This document shows, in pieces, positions 1 to 4,549 of a stretch of 7,373 nt of DNA. Location: positions 1-7,373 of the forward strand of contig CAYXNR010000071.1 of NCBI GenBank assembly GCA_964466595.1, in the 5' to 3' direction. A model generated the notes under the pieces. It made no database searches and had not been told where the DNA came from. It worked only from the letters and a program-made list of their open reading frames with translations. How positions within the stretch are numbered: position 1 is the first letter of the stretch; each line of letters opens with the position of its first letter. The DNA comes from JABDGC01 sp964466595 (GTDB lineage: Bacteria; Pseudomonadota; Gammaproteobacteria; DSM-16500). The translations under genes were made by a program, and so were the position numbers.

Positions 1-1
1 G

Positions 2-82
2 GATATGGACTATTCTATCTTAACGAGGTTCAAGTCGGCGTTTGCTGTTTCTGAAAGGATTTATGAAAGGTTTAATCGATGA
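2..82 (+). CDS. 3' end of an unidentified gene (truncated by window edge)
   Basis: The frame beginning at base 2 is open for 26 codons to a TGA at 80-82 and ends in ...SERIYERFNR. Its stop overlaps the ATG of the next gene as ATGA (79-82), the usual arrangement of translationally coupled genes in one operon, which is the main reason to believe it is coding. The other two forward frames have stops at 21-23 and 52-54. The peptide is basic and hydrophilic; 26 residues are too few to name a family. If the N-terminus of the next gene is antitoxin-derived, this could be the tail of its former toxin partner, but the residues do not show that. Confidence 0.5.
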   Translation, partial: DMDYSILTRFKSAFAVSERIYERFNR

Positions 83-849
83 ATAAACCATTTAGCACAT
101 TGCGCAAGAAGATGTCGCCATCAGCGCAAAAGGCCGCTACCGCGAAAACGCAACGCAGGTTAAAAAAAATTTCGGTGATAAAGAATGACTGGTCGTCATA
201 CTCAAAATTTGCCGATTGGCTGCGCGGGACACCCAAACCATTTGCCGCCACCTCCGAAGAGTGGCGCACCTGGCAAGATATGGCAAAGAAAAAGAAACTT
301 CGCTATTGGCTGGCGGAAGAAGGTCTGGATCATTTACAAAATTTTTTAAACTGGCCGAAAGATCAAGTCTATAAGATTCACTGCTATATCAATAATCGAT
401 GGATCATCAAAAGCCATGCCCTAACTTCCAGCCTTGAGCGAGGTCAATGGTACGATTTTGACATGCGTTTACTGCACTCTGTCTTCGATGAACTGGTCAA
501 TTTTGTTGAAATTGAATTAGCCTCGTCATCCATCCACTCATCAGAAAAAAAATATAAGTCTTCTTGGGGCGGTCGCTCACCTGAAGCAGGAATTGATCAT
601 TTAAAATGGGCTTCAGAACTCAAGAATGAAAATAACGGTAATCCCGAAGACAGACAGCCCTCACGGCAAGCATTAGCTGCCCAAGAAACATTAGCACTTT
701 ATCAATGGTGGAAAGTTGAGCGACCCAATCGACCAGACCCAAACAGCGTCGCCAACCAAGAAAGGCTTGGTTTAGAAAAGAAACAAGATGATGAAGATAC
801 CGCAATGTTGGTTCGCCTGGTTAAAATTCGGCAAAATCTTTGGACTTAA
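79..849 (+). CDS. Phage-type hypothetical protein with an antitoxin-like N-terminus
   Basis: A 256-aa soluble protein of unknown function. From about residue 38 (YSKFADWLRGT, RYWLAEEGLD, FDELVNFVEIE, PEAGIDHLKWA, QALAAQETLALYQWWK, RPNRPDP, LVRLVKIRQNLWT) it resembles, from memory, an uncharacterised protein of tailed-phage genomes, including the conserved extreme C-terminus, so the 3' end looks intact. Between VEIE and PEAG it is shorter than I recall for phage copies. Residues 1-30 (KPFSTLRKKMSPSAQKAATAKTQ) instead look like the N-terminal helix of XRE antitoxins of the KMSPEAQ type, but no helix-turn-helix follows. This suggests an in-frame fusion by deletion. The ATG at 79 is preceded by GAAAGG at 65-70 and overlaps the upstream stop. 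There is no signal peptide or membrane segment. The coding assignment is firm; the family links are recalled, not searched. Confidence 0.8.
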   Translation: MNKPFSTLRKKMSPSAQKAATAKTQRRLKKISVIKNDWSSYSKFADWLRGTPKPFAATSEEWRTWQDMAKKKKLRYWLAEEGLDHLQNFLNWPKDQVYKIHCYINNRWIIKSHALTSSLERGQWYDFDMRLLHSVFDELVNFVEIELASSSIHSSEKKYKSSWGGRSPEAGIDHLKWASELKNENNGNPEDRQPSRQALAAQETLALYQWWKVERPNRPDPNSVANQERLGLEKKQDDEDTAMLVRLVKIRQNLWT

Positions 850-850
850 G

Positions 851-881
851 ATGTAAACGATTTTATACATTTTGTTTACAT
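851..881. other. Dyad ATGTAAAC...GTTTACAT after the phage-type gene
   Basis: ATGTAAAC (851-858) and GTTTACAT (874-881) form a perfect 8-bp inverted repeat around a 15-nt AT-rich spacer, directly behind the stop at 847-849. No run of T follows, so it is not a standard intrinsic terminator. The symmetry would suit a protein-binding site or a weak hairpin. Its function is unknown. Confidence 0.35.
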
Positions 882-904
882 TCAAGGATAAGGGCATTGG
901 GGGC

Positions 905-922
905 TAATGGGTGACCCCATTA
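905..922. terminator. Short perfect hairpin at the end of the 180-aa gene
   Basis: TAATGGG (905-911) and CCCATTA (916-922) pair perfectly over 7 bp around a 4-nt loop. The stop codon of the minus-strand gene (920-922) lies within the stem. It sits between two convergent genes, where a bidirectional terminator is expected. Neither side has a clear T run, so termination would be weak or factor-assisted. Confidence 0.4.
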
Positions 923-1462
923 ATCTTTAATCTCGGCATGAATAGAAAGGTAATAATCCCTTAAAAGAATTGCACCAGCACGTAGAATTTGACCAACATC
1001 TTTTCCTGAAGTATAGGCATAAGACTTTATAGAGCTAAATGCTGGGTAGCCTTTCAACTCATCCATTAACTCTCGCGCCATTTCTTGCACATCATATTTA
1101 GTCTTGGGATTTTTTTTCTCTAGCATCTTTACAAGATTATCTTTTTCATTGCTAAAGATTTTTATAAATCCACTTTTTTCTACAAGCTCCTTGCCTAACT
1201 CCGTCAGGCTAAGAGCACTTTGTGCCTGATATAGATTTTTATCTATAAATTTCGTAGCATATACTTTAAATTCCTTAAGCGTATCAACATCTGAACGCAA
1301 TGCTTCCAGCTTTATAAAAATTTTATCTTTATCTTCTTTAAGATCATCTACTTTTTGTTGATACTTTGCCATCTTTGCCCAAACAACAAGGAACCCAGAG
1401 AAAGCACCACCAGCGATACTCACCGCTATGCCAATAATAGAAACAATTGTATTACTGTCCAT
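920..1462 (-). CDS. Small membrane-anchored coiled-coil protein, function unknown
   Basis: A 180-aa protein. Residues 5-29 are one hydrophobic, glycine-containing helix (IVSIIGIAVSIAGGAFSGF...) at the very N-terminus, likely an uncleaved membrane anchor. Residues 30-66 are rich in K/E/D with heptad-like hydrophobics (YQQKVDDLKEDKDKIFIKLE), a probable coiled coil. The rest (about 80-176) is a compact helical domain beginning SALSLTELGKELVEKSGF and containing YDVQEMARELMDEL and ILRAGAILLRDYYL. I recall similar 'SPLSLTE.GKELLE.SG' proteins of unknown role in many bacterial genomes, but cannot name a family. The ATG at 1462 has a modest GAGAG eight bases upstream on the minus strand. It converges with the phage-type gene and has no operon partner in the window. 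By architecture it could be an accessory membrane sensor or a defence-associated protein; nothing in the sequence proves this. Confidence 0.75.
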   Translation of the reverse strand: MDSNTIVSIIGIAVSIAGGAFSGFLVVWAKMAKYQQKVDDLKEDKDKIFIKLEALRSDVDTLKEFKVYATKFIDKNLYQAQSALSLTELGKELVEKSGFIKIFSNEKDNLVKMLEKKNPKTKYDVQEMARELMDELKGYPAFSSIKSYAYTSGKDVGQILRAGAILLRDYYLSIHAEIKD

Positions 1463-1511
1463 TATGCTCTCATTTTAATATTGTAATTTGTTATTTCTGA
1501 GTGCCCGACAG

Positions 1512-1548
1512 AGCATTTTCAGGGAGGATTGAGGCCCTCAAAAATGCT
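1512..1548. repeat. Imperfect hairpin AGCATTTT-AGGG / CCCT-AAAATGCT
   Basis: AGCATTTT (1512-1519) pairs with AAAATGCT (1541-1548), and AGGG (1521-1524) with CCCT (1535-1538), with a small internal loop between the stems and a 10-nt apical loop. No T run follows on either strand and no gene ends here, so it is not an obvious terminator. It may be a short interspersed palindrome or the remnant of a mobile element end. Confidence 0.4.
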
Positions 1549-1572
1549 GCTTTAGTATTATTTATCATACTA

Positions 1573-1615
1573 TGGGCCGTATAGCTTTCGAGCCTACAAC
1601 CCGCTGATTAAGAGT
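1573..1615 (-). tRNA. Diverged 3' half of a tRNA-Lys(CTT): candidate att-site remnant
   Basis: Read on the minus strand, this starts at the anticodon loop ACTCTTAATCAGC (anticodon CTT, lysine), runs through a variable region and a T arm (GTAGG-CTCGAAA-GCTAT), and ends in the acceptor strand ACGGCCCA. By eye it aligns without gaps to the 3' half of ordinary bacterial tRNA-Lys, with roughly ten mismatches in 43. The T stem has a G-G mismatch, the CCA end reads CATA, and on the 5' side (above 1615) no D arm, no 5' acceptor strand and no 5' anticodon stem are present. It is therefore not a working tRNA. A fragment running from the anticodon loop to the 3' end is what tyrosine-integrase elements leave at their far end after inserting into a tRNA gene. 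Confidence 0.55.
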
Positions 1616-1714
1616 TATATACAGGTAAGCAATAGCAGTCAATAGCAACAAAATAAATATAATATATTCTTAAGATTCTTCCTGAAATGGAAAAACCCGA
1701 TAATTGAGAAGGTG

Positions 1715-1735
1715 AAGGTTGAAGGCAAGATTTGA
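1715..1735 (-). repeat. Left copy of 21-bp inverted repeat flanking the 510-aa gene
   Basis: The reverse complement of this stretch matches 3382-3402 at 19 of 21 positions (consensus TCAAATCTTGSCTTCARCC plus TT), so the two copies face each other across the 510-aa gene. The left copy also overlaps a local dyad (1724-1771). Part of the motif (AGGTTGAAGGCAAGAT, 1716-1731) recurs at 6287-6302. Confidence 0.6.
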
Positions 1736-1771
1736 TCTTGATGTTTTTGCACATATATGATCAAATCTGCC
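1724..1771. repeat. Inverted repeat AGATTTGATC / GATCAAATCT upstream of the 510-aa gene
   Basis: AGATTTGATC (1728-1737) and GATCAAATCT (1759-1768) are perfect 10-bp arms around a 21-nt AT-rich spacer. GGC (1724-1726) and GCC (1769-1771) extend the stem past one unpaired A. It lies about 50 nt before the start codon of the 510-aa gene, where it could be an operator, a hairpin in the leader RNA, or the end of a small mobile palindrome. Confidence 0.5.
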
Positions 1772-1820
1772 CGCGCCAGTAAGCGGTACATAACTAAATA
1801 ATTGTGATCGGGAGTTTTTC

Positions 1821-3353
1821 ATGTTAGTGGGTAGACCAAAAAAGAGATTTGACAACGAGAGCGCGCAAGACACCTTGAACACTCCGCTGGCAATAGAAGT
1901 CTCCGAAGAAACAGCTTTGCTGGCTAAAAATTCAATTGAAGAATTCATCGAACAAAATTTTTCCTCTGACAATCTTGCTAATCTTACTGAGGCACGAATC
2001 TCAAATAATGACAAAGGCAATGTGGTATACATGCTTATCCAAGGAGGGCTGGTAACGCCTTATTTTTATGTTGCAGGGACCCAGGTAAACACTCCTTATT
2101 CCTTCATCAATACCATGGCCCCTTATTCCATTATTCCTCTGGTAATGGCGCAATCGATGTATGCTGCTGATGAAGTATGGCGCTTATTCAAGTCTCTCCT
2201 CAGCAGAGAAGAGCCAACCTCTATAAAAGCGCTTCGTGCCATACCGCTTTTAACTTTAGCCGGACTCCAGACCTTTCCTTTTTCCATGGGTTCTTTTGTT
2301 ATTGGCCGTTCTCCCACGGAAAAAGACTTCCTGATGATTGCTGTGACCATCACTGGCATTAATTTCTACCTTGTTTCTTCGGATAGATATTTGAGATATG
2401 GCCTAAAATCCACGCTATTTTACCTGCAATATAAAATGAGTAGAGATGCGCAGTTGGTGATGATGTACAAACTTAAAATGATGATGCGAAAATACTTGGA
2501 AGGCGCTTGCTCTTTTTTAAAAAACGACCTTCGTCAAGCAAGAAAAATCCATGCCGCACTCAAGCAGAAGGAAACGCCTGGTGACAAGCTCGTTCATTTA
2601 ATGGAGCAAGGAAAAAGTTGGTATGAAAAAGGACGTTCGCAGCAGGCATCCTCCCGTTTTTTTAGTACGACTCAATACATTTGCGCGGCTTTAGTGGGCA
2701 CTTTTACCCTGGCCTCCCAAAGCGGTTATTTGTGTGTCACAAAATCCACCACGGAACCACTGGCGGGGGAGGCTGCCTGGCCTGCCGCAGCGGTGATTAT
2801 GCTTCCCTTGGCTTTTTTCGCGGGTACGCTCGGCACAAATGCTGTATTTTTTGTTTTTAATAATTTACAGGCTTTATGGAATGGAAATCCTGTTGAGAAA
2901 CATTTTTCAATAAGCGCTTTTCCGAAAACAGCGTTTGCGCTGGGAATTCTAATCTGCTTTCTCTCAACATTTGGTTGGGCTGATTTTTATGTCACCTTTG
3001 TAGCCAGCTGTCCTGATAGCAAAATGAAAAAAATATTTCAAGATCTTATGATGTTTTCCGCGGGCAGTTATGATGTTCTCCTGGGAATGCATTTTGTTGA
3101 AAGCATCATTAAAAAGCTTTCCCGTATAAAAGGCGGTGACGCCAAAATAGCCTTGGATTTAATTGAAATATCAGAAACCTTATGTGCACGCCTGGATAAT
3201 TCTTCTAGCCATGATTTCAGGGCATTTATGAGCACCTCAACAGGTAGAAGAATCGCGGCCGTCTTTTTTCAACTTCCACCTGTCGAGAAAGATAAAAGCA
3301 ATGACCTGGTGCCAAGTGAGCGCTTTGACCCCCTCAGTCTGATGATGAGATAG
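1821..3353 (+). CDS. Polytopic inner-membrane protein of unknown function (510 aa)
   Basis: I do not recognise a family. The protein has a polar N-terminal region (1-66), then about eight hydrophobic segments in two groups of four: roughly 67-86, 99-117, 140-162 and 168-187; then 272-295, 308-336, 357-385 and 397-423. The groups are separated by a long basic, mostly helical loop (about 190-270: KLKMMMRKYLEGAC, DLRQARKIHAALKQK). The C-terminal ~85 residues are soluble and end SERFDPLSLMMR. There is no signal peptide and no catalytic motif I can identify. The start at 1821 is supported by GGGAG at 1809-1813 with a 7-nt gap. The gene stands alone, flanked by 21-bp inverted repeats and next to a tRNA relic, suggesting acquired DNA. 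A large multi-helix orphan in a Legionella-like genome could be a type IV effector, but I see no secretion signal to rely on. Coding status is confident, function is not. Confidence 0.85.
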   Translation: MLVGRPKKRFDNESAQDTLNTPLAIEVSEETALLAKNSIEEFIEQNFSSDNLANLTEARISNNDKGNVVYMLIQGGLVTPYFYVAGTQVNTPYSFINTMAPYSIIPLVMAQSMYAADEVWRLFKSLLSREEPTSIKALRAIPLLTLAGLQTFPFSMGSFVIGRSPTEKDFLMIAVTITGINFYLVSSDRYLRYGLKSTLFYLQYKMSRDAQLVMMYKLKMMMRKYLEGACSFLKNDLRQARKIHAALKQKETPGDKLVHLMEQGKSWYEKGRSQQASSRFFSTTQYICAALVGTFTLASQSGYLCVTKSTTEPLAGEAAWPAAAVIMLPLAFFAGTLGTNAVFFVFNNLQALWNGNPVEKHFSISAFPKTAFALGILICFLSTFGWADFYVTFVASCPDSKMKKIFQDLMMFSAGSYDVLLGMHFVESIIKKLSRIKGGDAKIALDLIEISETLCARLDNSSSHDFRAFMSTSTGRRIAAVFFQLPPVEKDKSNDLVPSERFDPLSLMMR

Positions 3354-3381
3354 ATCACGCAGCCTGCTTAATATATCGGGG

Positions 3382-3402
3382 TCAAATCTTGGCTTCAGCC
3401 TT
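3382..3402 (+). repeat. Right copy of 21-bp inverted repeat flanking the 510-aa gene
   Basis: Inverted partner of 1715-1735 (19 of 21 identical). It begins 29 nt after the 510-aa stop codon. It is preceded by GGG (3378-3380), giving GGGGTCAAATCTTGG, whose head GGGGTCAA is shared with the palindromic element around 4430-4541. An internal GGC-TTCA-GCC can form a small hairpin. Confidence 0.6.
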
Positions 3403-3406
3403 TGGA

Positions 3407-3425
3407 AAATAATTAAATATTATTT
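3407..3425 (+). terminator. AT-only dyad downstream of the 510-aa gene (weak terminator at best)
   Basis: AAATAAT (3407-3413) and ATTATTT (3419-3425) pair perfectly across 5 nt. The stem is entirely A-T, so it is thermally weak. Position after the membrane-protein gene is the only argument for a terminator; no better candidate is seen nearby. Confidence 0.25.
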
Positions 3426-3504
3426 CATAAAACAAGCATTTTTTGTAATATTATCTCTCCACTTCATTTCAAGACATTTCACCTCTAGCCACCCTTGACA
3501 TCAA

Positions 3505-3532
3505 GCCTGCCTGAGGCAAACGCAAAGCAGGC
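3505..3532. repeat. GC-rich dyad GCCTGC / GCAGGC
   Basis: GCCTGC (3505-3510) and GCAGGC (3527-3532) form a 6-bp inverted repeat with a 16-nt loop; GCCT (3505-3508) / AGGC (3514-3517) is a competing shorter pairing. It is GC-rich against AT-rich surroundings. No T run follows. Role unknown. Confidence 0.3.
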
Positions 3533-3612
3533 AACATATTGAACAGGCTGAAAATACAAGCAATTTGGTTGACATAAGCTCATTTCAACAGAAAAAGTAC
3601 AAAACAAAATAA

Positions 3613-3651
3613 ATACCCCAGAGGGGTTGAAAACCTACCCCAATGAGGTAT
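3613..3651. promoter_or_regulatory. Paired operator-like dyads in the toxin-antitoxin promoter
   Basis: Two related dyads lie side by side: ACCCC-AGA-GGGGT (3615-3627) and TACC-CCAATGA-GGTA (3636-3650). Both contain TACCCCA; the copies start at 3614 and 3636, 22 nt apart, about two helical turns. An ideal site would read ATACCYCA...TGRGGTAT. One dyad touches the -35 and the other covers the -10 of the predicted promoter, the layout expected for autorepression by the XRE antitoxin, alone or in complex with its toxin. That the antitoxin binds here is inferred from the family. Confidence 0.55.
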
Positions 3652-3654
3652 ACT
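3627..3654 (+). promoter_or_regulatory. Predicted sigma-70 promoter of the toxin-antitoxin operon
   Basis: TTGAAA (3627-3632) and TATACT (3649-3654) match the -35 and -10 consensus at 5 of 6 positions each, with a 16-nt spacer. Transcription would begin near 3660-3662, almost at the ribosome binding site, giving a very short leader. Both elements are embedded in the operator-like dyads. Confidence 0.6.
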
Positions 3655-3658
3655 TAAA

Positions 3659-3663
3659 AGGAG
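3659..3663 (+). promoter_or_regulatory. Ribosome binding site pointing to a CTG start of the toxin
   Basis: AGGAG here lies 9 nt before CTG (3673) but 18 nt before the first conventional start, GTG (3682). The normal spacing favours the CTG, and the added residues make the N-terminus resemble other members of the toxin family. Confidence 0.5.
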
Positions 3664-3672
3664 ATAAAAATA

Positions 3673-4023
3673 CTGCAAACAGTGGTTGAAACACCTGAAT
3701 ATATCCGGCGGGCAAATAAATGTATGGACGAGGAATCAAGAGAAAAACTCATCAATCATATTGCGGCTAACCCTCTTGAGGGTGAATTAATCACAGAAAC
3801 TGGCGGCGCCCGTAAAATACGATGGAAAAGCAACAGAAACAGCGGGAAACGAGGAGGCGCTAGAATTATTTATTATTACTATAACAAAGATATGCCAATC
3901 TTTCTGTTCACGGCTTATGGAAAAAATGAAAAAGACGACATCAGCGACGAAGAAAAAAAGGTACTTAAAAAAATAATTAAATCTATCGTAAAAACTTATT
4001 ATGAGGATAACGATCATGAGTAA
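3673..4023 (+). CDS. RelE/HigB-like toxin of a type II toxin-antitoxin module
   Basis: Probable ribosome-dependent mRNA endonuclease of the RelE superfamily, HigB branch, acting in the cytoplasm and neutralised by the antitoxin encoded next. Counted from the GTG at 3682 (113 aa), the conserved parts are TGGARKIRW (40-48), GKRGGARIIYYYY (55-67) and IFLFTAYGKNEKDDIS (73-88), the beta-strand core with basic and aromatic residues. I place the start at CTG 3673 (116 aa). AGGAG is correctly spaced for it, and translation then begins MQTVVETPEYI, the N-terminus I recall for this family; GTG 3682 is the conservative alternative. Against the CTG, the predicted transcription start leaves only about 12 nt of leader. 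The gene overlaps the antitoxin by 8 nt. Toxin-first order is typical of higBA, and expression is probably autorepressed through the dyads upstream. Length and motifs look intact; activity is untested. Confidence 0.85.
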   Translation: MQTVVETPEYIRRANKCMDEESREKLINHIAANPLEGELITETGGARKIRWKSNRNSGKRGGARIIYYYYNKDMPIFLFTAYGKNEKDDISDEEKKVLKKIIKSIVKTYYEDNDHE

Positions 4024-4372
4024 ACTCGGACAAAGCTTATTAAAAGGTGCTGAAGAAGCCCTTGCTTATGCCAAAGGCAACAAAAAGAATGCCAAGACCC
4101 ATCATGTAAAAATACCCAAGAAGGTAAACGTTAGCGCAATCAGAGACAAGCTCCATATGTCGCAAAACGCTTTTGCTGAAAACTTTGGCTTTAGTACGCG
4201 AACCATTGAAAAATGGGAGCAAGGCGTACGCCAACCGGCTGGCGCCGCTCGGGCGTATTTAATCGTTATTGACCGCAACCCTGAAATGGTACAGGCTGCA
4301 CTCAGCAATTTCATGAGTTCACAAAATTCGCATAAAAAGGCTCCTCATAAGGAAAAAGCTTCTAATGAGTAA
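4016..4372 (+). CDS. XRE-family (HigA-like) antitoxin
   Basis: A 118-aa DNA-binding antitoxin expected to bind the preceding toxin and repress the shared promoter. Residues 38-80 form a Cro/C1-type helix-turn-helix: VSAIRDKLHMSQNAFAENFG, then FSTRTIEKWEQGVRQPAGAA, then a hydrophobic helix YLIVIDRNPEMV. The N-terminal ~35 residues (MSKLGQSLLKGAEEALAYAKG) are the likely toxin-contacting arm, and the C-terminus is a basic tail (HKKAPHKEK). I chose ATG 4016 rather than the in-frame ATG at 4001: GAGG at 4003-4006 is correctly spaced for it, and the family starts MSK.GQ.L..G. It overlaps the toxin stop as ATGAGTAA, and the same ATGAGTAA overlap recurs with the truncated ORF that follows. Confidence 0.9.
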   Translation: MSKLGQSLLKGAEEALAYAKGNKKNAKTHHVKIPKKVNVSAIRDKLHMSQNAFAENFGFSTRTIEKWEQGVRQPAGAARAYLIVIDRNPEMVQAALSNFMSSQNSHKKAPHKEKASNE

Positions 4373-4430
4373 AACAGGCAAAGCTTTAATTAACGCACTT
4401 ACTGAAGCTAAAAAAAAGGGGAAAGAAAAA

Positions 4431-4460
4431 GGGGTCAAGAAAACAAGAAAAGGGGTCAAG
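4431..4460 (+). repeat. Two direct GGGGTCAAG repeats, 21 nt apart
   Basis: GGGGTCAAG occurs at 4431-4439 and 4452-4460, each preceded by AAAA (GAAAAAGGGGTCAAG / AGAAAAGGGGTCAAG). The second copy is the outer part of the left arm of the 29-bp inverted repeat; the first looks like a partial duplicate of that arm end. Such stutters are typical of nested or repeated insertion of a small element. Confidence 0.6.
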
Positions 4461-4541
4461 TATTCACATGACACAAGATTAGTAAATATGACAATTGTAC
4501 TACTGTCTCTAGTTGTGTCATGTGAATACTTGACCCCTTTT
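4448..4541. repeat. Palindromic element with perfect 29-bp inverted arms (MITE/REP-like)
   Basis: The left arm (4448-4476, AAAAGGGGTCAAG...CATGACACAA) and right arm (4513-4541, TTGTGTCATG...CTTGACCCCTTTT) are perfect reverse complements over 29 bp, separated by a 36-nt loop that itself holds the palindrome ACAATTGT and TAGTA/TACTA arms. It encodes no protein of its own. The head GGGGTCAAG recurs just outside (4431) and, as GGGGTCAAAT, at 3378. Elements of this size without a transposase are usually moved in trans; I recall GGGGTC-headed palindromes near REP-associated tyrosine transposases, but have not verified that here. Confidence 0.75.
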
Positions 4542-4549
4542 TCTTTTCC
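4448..4549. terminator. Probable bidirectional terminator formed by the 29-bp palindrome
   Basis: The long stem is followed on the plus strand by CCCCTTTTTCTTTTCC and on the minus strand by CCCCTTTTCTTGTTTTC, both T-rich. It lies between the convergent toxin-antitoxin and hydrolase/pirin operons, where no other terminator is visible. The 36-nt loop makes it atypical, so termination is inferred. Confidence 0.4.

Larger units (their letters stand above)
1463..1820. other. 358-nt gene-free stretch: hairpin, tRNA relic, inverted repeat
   Basis: I find no convincing coding frame here. It contains an imperfect hairpin (1512-1548), a tRNA-Lys-like 3' half on the minus strand (1573-1615), an inverted repeat (1724-1771), and the ribosome binding site of the 510-aa gene (GGGAG at 1809-1813). 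The minus-strand frame reaching in from inside the 510-aa gene is a shadow. This looks like a junction between unrelated pieces of DNA. Confidence 0.6.
3354..3672. other. 319-nt gene-free stretch before the toxin-antitoxin operon
   Basis: No convincing coding frame. It holds the right flanking repeat (3378-3402), an AT-only dyad (3407-3425), a GC-rich dyad GCCTGC/GCAGGC (3505-3510 / 3527-3532), and the promoter/operator of the toxin-antitoxin operon (3613-3654). I see no clear function for the middle part (3426-3600). Confidence 0.6.

Noticed and set aside
1573..1615. A functional tRNA-Lys gene
   Set aside because: No D arm, 5' acceptor strand or 5' anticodon stem, a mismatch in the T stem, and no CCA-like end; only a 3' relic.
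1670..2032. 120-codon minus-strand open frame over the start of the 510-aa gene
   Set aside because: It lies mostly antisense to a well-supported gene with a good ribosome binding site and has no recognisable domain; its 3' part covers repeat DNA.
3300..3353. Type IV secretion signal at the C-terminus of the 510-aa protein
   Set aside because: The tail is mildly charged but has no distinctive E-block or other pattern strong enough to claim secretion.
3495..3574. Two perfect TTGACA -35 boxes (3495-3500 and 3569-3574)
   Set aside because: No acceptable -10 box follows either at 16-18 nt; the promoter at 3627-3654 is better placed and overlaps the operator dyads.
4431..4541. CRISPR-like repeat cluster
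   Set aside because: Only two direct copies of a 9-15 nt unit plus an inverted pair, with no regular spacers; it is a palindromic element, not an array.
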